Below are positions 61,855 to 64,000 of a stretch of DNA of 64,000 nucleotides, one piece after another. The stretch's first letter is position 1, and each line of letters begins with the position of its first letter. The notes under the pieces were generated by a model. The model worked only from the letters and a program-made list of their open reading frames with translations. It was not told the origin of the DNA and did not search any database. The DNA comes from Neomesorhizobium sp963726065 (lineage in GTDB: Bacteria; Pseudomonadota; Alphaproteobacteria; Rhizobiales; Rhizobiaceae): NCBI GenBank assembly GCA_963726065.1, contig CAVSAU010000012.1, positions 1 to 64,000 on the forward strand, written 5' to 3'. Both the position numbers and the translations under genes were made by a program.

Positions 61855-62301
61855 TCAGAAAAGCCGCTGCTCTTTCCGCGAAATCGCAAACCCTGCGCCG
61901 CGCTCGTTGGCGCAGGTCACGCCTGTGCGCTCCGAGCGGCACGTTATGCTGCCGCGCTGAAACGATTCGTCATAAGGCAGCACAAGGTAATGGCCCCGGA
62001 TAGTATCGCCGACGCAAAGCAGTTCTCCGCGCCGTGACGTTCCATCGAGGCCGAAGTCGTTGCCCCAGTCGAGTTCGCAATCCCTTGGGCGCGGCGGCAG
62101 CGGCGTTGCCTTGTCGGCGATGTTGCAGCGAACGGACGTATCGTCGAAGAAAGCACACTGGATGTTGCCGGACGGCGTGCGGAAGCCGTCCAGGGAATCC
62201 TGCGCCAGCACGGCCTGCGTCGGCAACCAGAACGAAGCGACGGCCACCGTCAGCGTGCCGGCGAGCCGCGCCGCATGAAACCGCGCCGCGAGCGCTCGCA
62301 C
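61855..62301 (-). CDS. Exported DUF6636-like protein
   Basis: This 148-aa product has a signal peptide (LAGTLTVAVASFWLPTQAVL, cleaved near AQD). The mature domain reads DGFRTPSGNIQCAFFDDTSV then RCNIAD, RDCELDWGNDFGLDGTSRRG, ELLCVGDTIRGHYLVLPYDE and ITCRSERTGVTCANERGAGF, matching the Cys-rich DUF6636 pattern with probable disulfides. Function unknown. GTG 62301 lies 4 bp after the eno stop, so it is likely co-transcribed with eno. It is intact. Confidence 0.78.
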   Translation of the reverse strand: MRALAARFHAARLAGTLTVAVASFWLPTQAVLAQDSLDGFRTPSGNIQCAFFDDTSVRCNIADKATPLPPRPRDCELDWGNDFGLDGTSRRGELLCVGDTIRGHYLVLPYDESFQRGSITCRSERTGVTCANERGAGFAISRKEQRLF

Positions 62302-62305
62302 GGGA

Positions 62306-63582
62306 TCAGGCCTTGAGGATCGACTTGCCGGCGTAGCGCGCCTGCTTGCCGAGCTCTTCCTCGATGCGGATCAGCTGGTTGTACTTGGCGGTGCGGTCCG
62401 AGCGCGCCAGCGAGCCGGTCTTGATCTGTCCGCAATTGGTGGCGACGGCGAGATCGGCGATGGTCGAAATCCTCGGTCTCGCCCGAGCGGTGCGACATGA
62501 CGGCGGTGTAGCCGGCCTTGTGCGCGGTCTCGACGGCGTCGAGCGTCTCCGACAGCGAGCCGATCTGGTTGACCTTGACGAGGATCGAGTTGGCGACGCC
62601 CATCCTGATGCCGTCGCGCAGCCGCGCCGAGTTGGTGACGAACAGATCGTCGCCGACCAGCTGCACCTTCTCGCCGCACAGGTCGGTCAGGTGCTTCCAG
62701 CCCTCCCAGTCGTCCTCGGCCATGCCGTCCTCGATCGAGATGATCGGGTAGTCGGCGGCAAGCTTGGCCAGGTATTTCGCCTGGGTCTTGGGATCGCGGG
62801 TCTTCTTCTCGCCTTCGTAGACGTAGTTGCCGTCCTTGAAGAACTCGGTCGCCGCGCAGTCGAGCGCAAGCGCGACGTCCTCGCCCGGCTTGTAGCCGGC
62901 CTTCTCGATCGAGGCCATGACGAAGTCGAGTGCTGCCTGCGCGCTCTTCAGGTTCGGCGCGAAGCCGCCCTCGTCGCCGACATTGGTGTTGTGGCCGGCG
63001 TCCTTCAGCCCCTTCTTCAGCGTGTGGAAGATTTCCGAGCCCCAGCGCACGGCGTCGCGCAGCGTCGGCGCGCCGATCGGCATGATCATGAATTCCTGGA
63101 AGTCGATCGGGTTGTCGGCATGCGCGCCGCCATTGATGATGTTCATCATCGGCACCGGCAGGACATGCGGCGTTGGCGCCGCCGACATAGCGGTAGAGCG
63201 GCAGGCCGGATGCCTCGGCCGCAGCCTTGGCGACCGCCAGCGAAACGCCGAGGATGGCGTTGGCGCCGAGCCGGCTCTTGTTCGGCGTGCCGTCGAGCTC
63301 GATCATCGTCTGGTCGATGTGGATCTGGTTCTCGGCCTCCATGCCGCCGATCGCCTCGAAGATCTCGCCATTGACGGCCTCGACGGCCTTCTCGACGCCC
63401 TTGCCGAGATAGCGCGGACCGCCGTCGCGCAGTTCGACCGCCTCATGCGCGCCGGTGGAGGCGCCGGACGGAACCGCGGCGCGGCCCATCGAGCCGTCTT
63501 CGAGGACCACGTCGACCTCGACGGTCGGGTTGCCGCGGCTGTCGAGAATTTCGCGGCCGACGATGTCGATGATGGCGGTCAT
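62306..63582 (-). CDS. eno: Enolase
   Basis: It interconverts 2-phosphoglycerate and phosphoenolpyruvate. ATG 63582 gives TAIIDIVGREILDSRGNPTV then EVDVVLEDGSMGRAAVPSGA. GANAILGVSLAVAKAAAEAS and, after one inserted base near 63168, HVLPVPMMNIINGGAHADNP follow. ISIEDGMAEDDWEGWKHLTD and QLVGDDLFVTN carry metal ligands and the SHRSGETED loop is present. A second insertion near 62469 precedes the end LARSDRTAKYNQLIRIEEEL. The restored length is 424 aa. As enolase is essential and single-copy, both breaks are almost certainly sequence error. Confidence 0.96.
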
Positions 63583-63702
63583 GTTCGAAAATCCCTTGAT
63601 GGAGCGGTAGCGAATAGCCGCGCCCGTCTTAGCCATTGGCCCGCAAAACGCAATGCGGCGACGGCAAAAATTGCCGCTGCGTCAGGCGAACCTGATCCAC
63701 CC

Positions 63703-64000
63703 TCACGCGGCCGGCTTCACCGTCGCTTGAATTTCGACATCAGGTACGGCCCGGAAAGCACGGGCTCGTAGCGCGGCGTTTCGCCGGGCGCCAGGCAGGA
63801 TTCGAGACAGGCGATCTCGGCATGCCAGTTCGGCTGGTGGAAGAAGGCGAGCGACTGCCGACGCGCAGCGCTCCCGTCGGCGTTGACGACACGGTGCAGC
63901 GTCGACACCCAGCGGTCGTTGGTCCAGCGCGCCATCAGGTCGCCGATGTTGATGACGAAGGCGCCGGGCACCGGCGGCACCTCGCGCCATTCGCCTTCCG
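63703..64000 (-). CDS. Isopenicillin-N-synthase-like 2OG/Fe(II) oxygenase, C-terminal part
   Basis: The gene is cut by the window's right edge; only the C-terminal third is visible. It reads EWREVPPVPGAFVINIGDLM, ARWTNDRWVSTLHRVVNADG and RRQSLAFFHQPNWHAEIACL. These give the distal iron-binding His (STLHRV) and the 2-oxoglutarate-binding RxS (RRQS) of the family. RYEPVLSGPYLMSKF leads, after a one-base shift, to QATVKPAA and the stop at 63703. Members oxidise diverse small molecules; no substrate can be assigned. Confidence 0.8.
   Translation of the reverse strand, partial: GRRMARGAAGARRLRHQHRRPDGALDQRPLGVDAAPCRQRRRERCASAVARLLPPAELACRDRLSRILPGARRNAALRARAFRAVPDVEIQATVKPAA

Overview
The window is chromosomal DNA of an alphaproteobacterium of the order Hyphomicrobiales (Rhizobiales), most like Mesorhizobium or a close relative. 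Support comes from gene order (tmk-holB-metG-tatD; dusB-ntrB-ntrC-ntrY-ntrX ... dat-hfq-hflX-mazG; pdhA-pdhB-pdhC-lpdA-lipA), lipoyl domains on both PdhB and PdhC, and rhizobial-style palindromic repeats. The genus is inferred, not proven.

Region 1 (about 1-15.6 kb) looks like a decayed genomic island ending at the 3' end of a tRNA-Ser(UGA) gene on the minus strand (15729-15817). The N-terminal stub of a P4-type tyrosine integrase lies just inside it. The island is a patchwork of truncated genes: a terminase-like remnant, an FAD monooxygenase stub, a nuclease scrap, a cyclase fused to a mechanosensitive-channel tail, and a FixL-like PAS protein joined head-on to a dehydrogenase stub. Intact-looking genes lie between them. 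Its most interesting part is a low-GC YcaO-TfuA pair (9344-11370) with an unrecognised upstream protein. It is flanked by a zinc-ribbon/cyclase/AAA/TPR regulator and a GNAT acetyltransferase. This resembles a peptide-modification (RiPP, probably thioamide-forming) locus.

Region 2 (15.8-24.4 kb) is core: rlpA, a D,D-carboxypeptidase, tmk, holB, metG, tatD, a PhnP-like hydrolase and ybaK. Region 3 (24.5-32.6 kb) is accessory: a broken IS with iterated ends, a TetR/RidA divergent pair with a palindromic operator, a winged-helix/TolB/TPR regulator, an agmatinase-family gene, DUF1127, an MFS transporter, a small monooxygenase and an XRE-like regulator.

Region 4 (32.6-48.7 kb) holds metH with a palindromic operator of the type reported for SahR, then mazG, hflX-hfq, a D-amino-acid aminotransferase, a metal-dependent hydrolase and the nitrogen-regulation operon dusB-ntrBC-ntrYX. 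Region 5 (48.8-64 kb) holds ispDF-cinA, a GFA-family gene, ratA/coq10-like, lipA, lpdA, the pdh operon (with a Uma2 gene between pdhB and pdhC), ftsB, eno and part of an isopenicillin-N-synthase-like oxygenase.

Quality caution: many essential genes (metG, eno, pdhA, pdhB, ispDF, dusB, ntrBC, metH) show frameshifts, and every one I could resolve to the base is a single-base insertion. They are best read as sequence error, and coordinates below span the whole restored gene. In-frame nonsense codons and chimeric junctions in region 1 are not explained this way and look like real decay.
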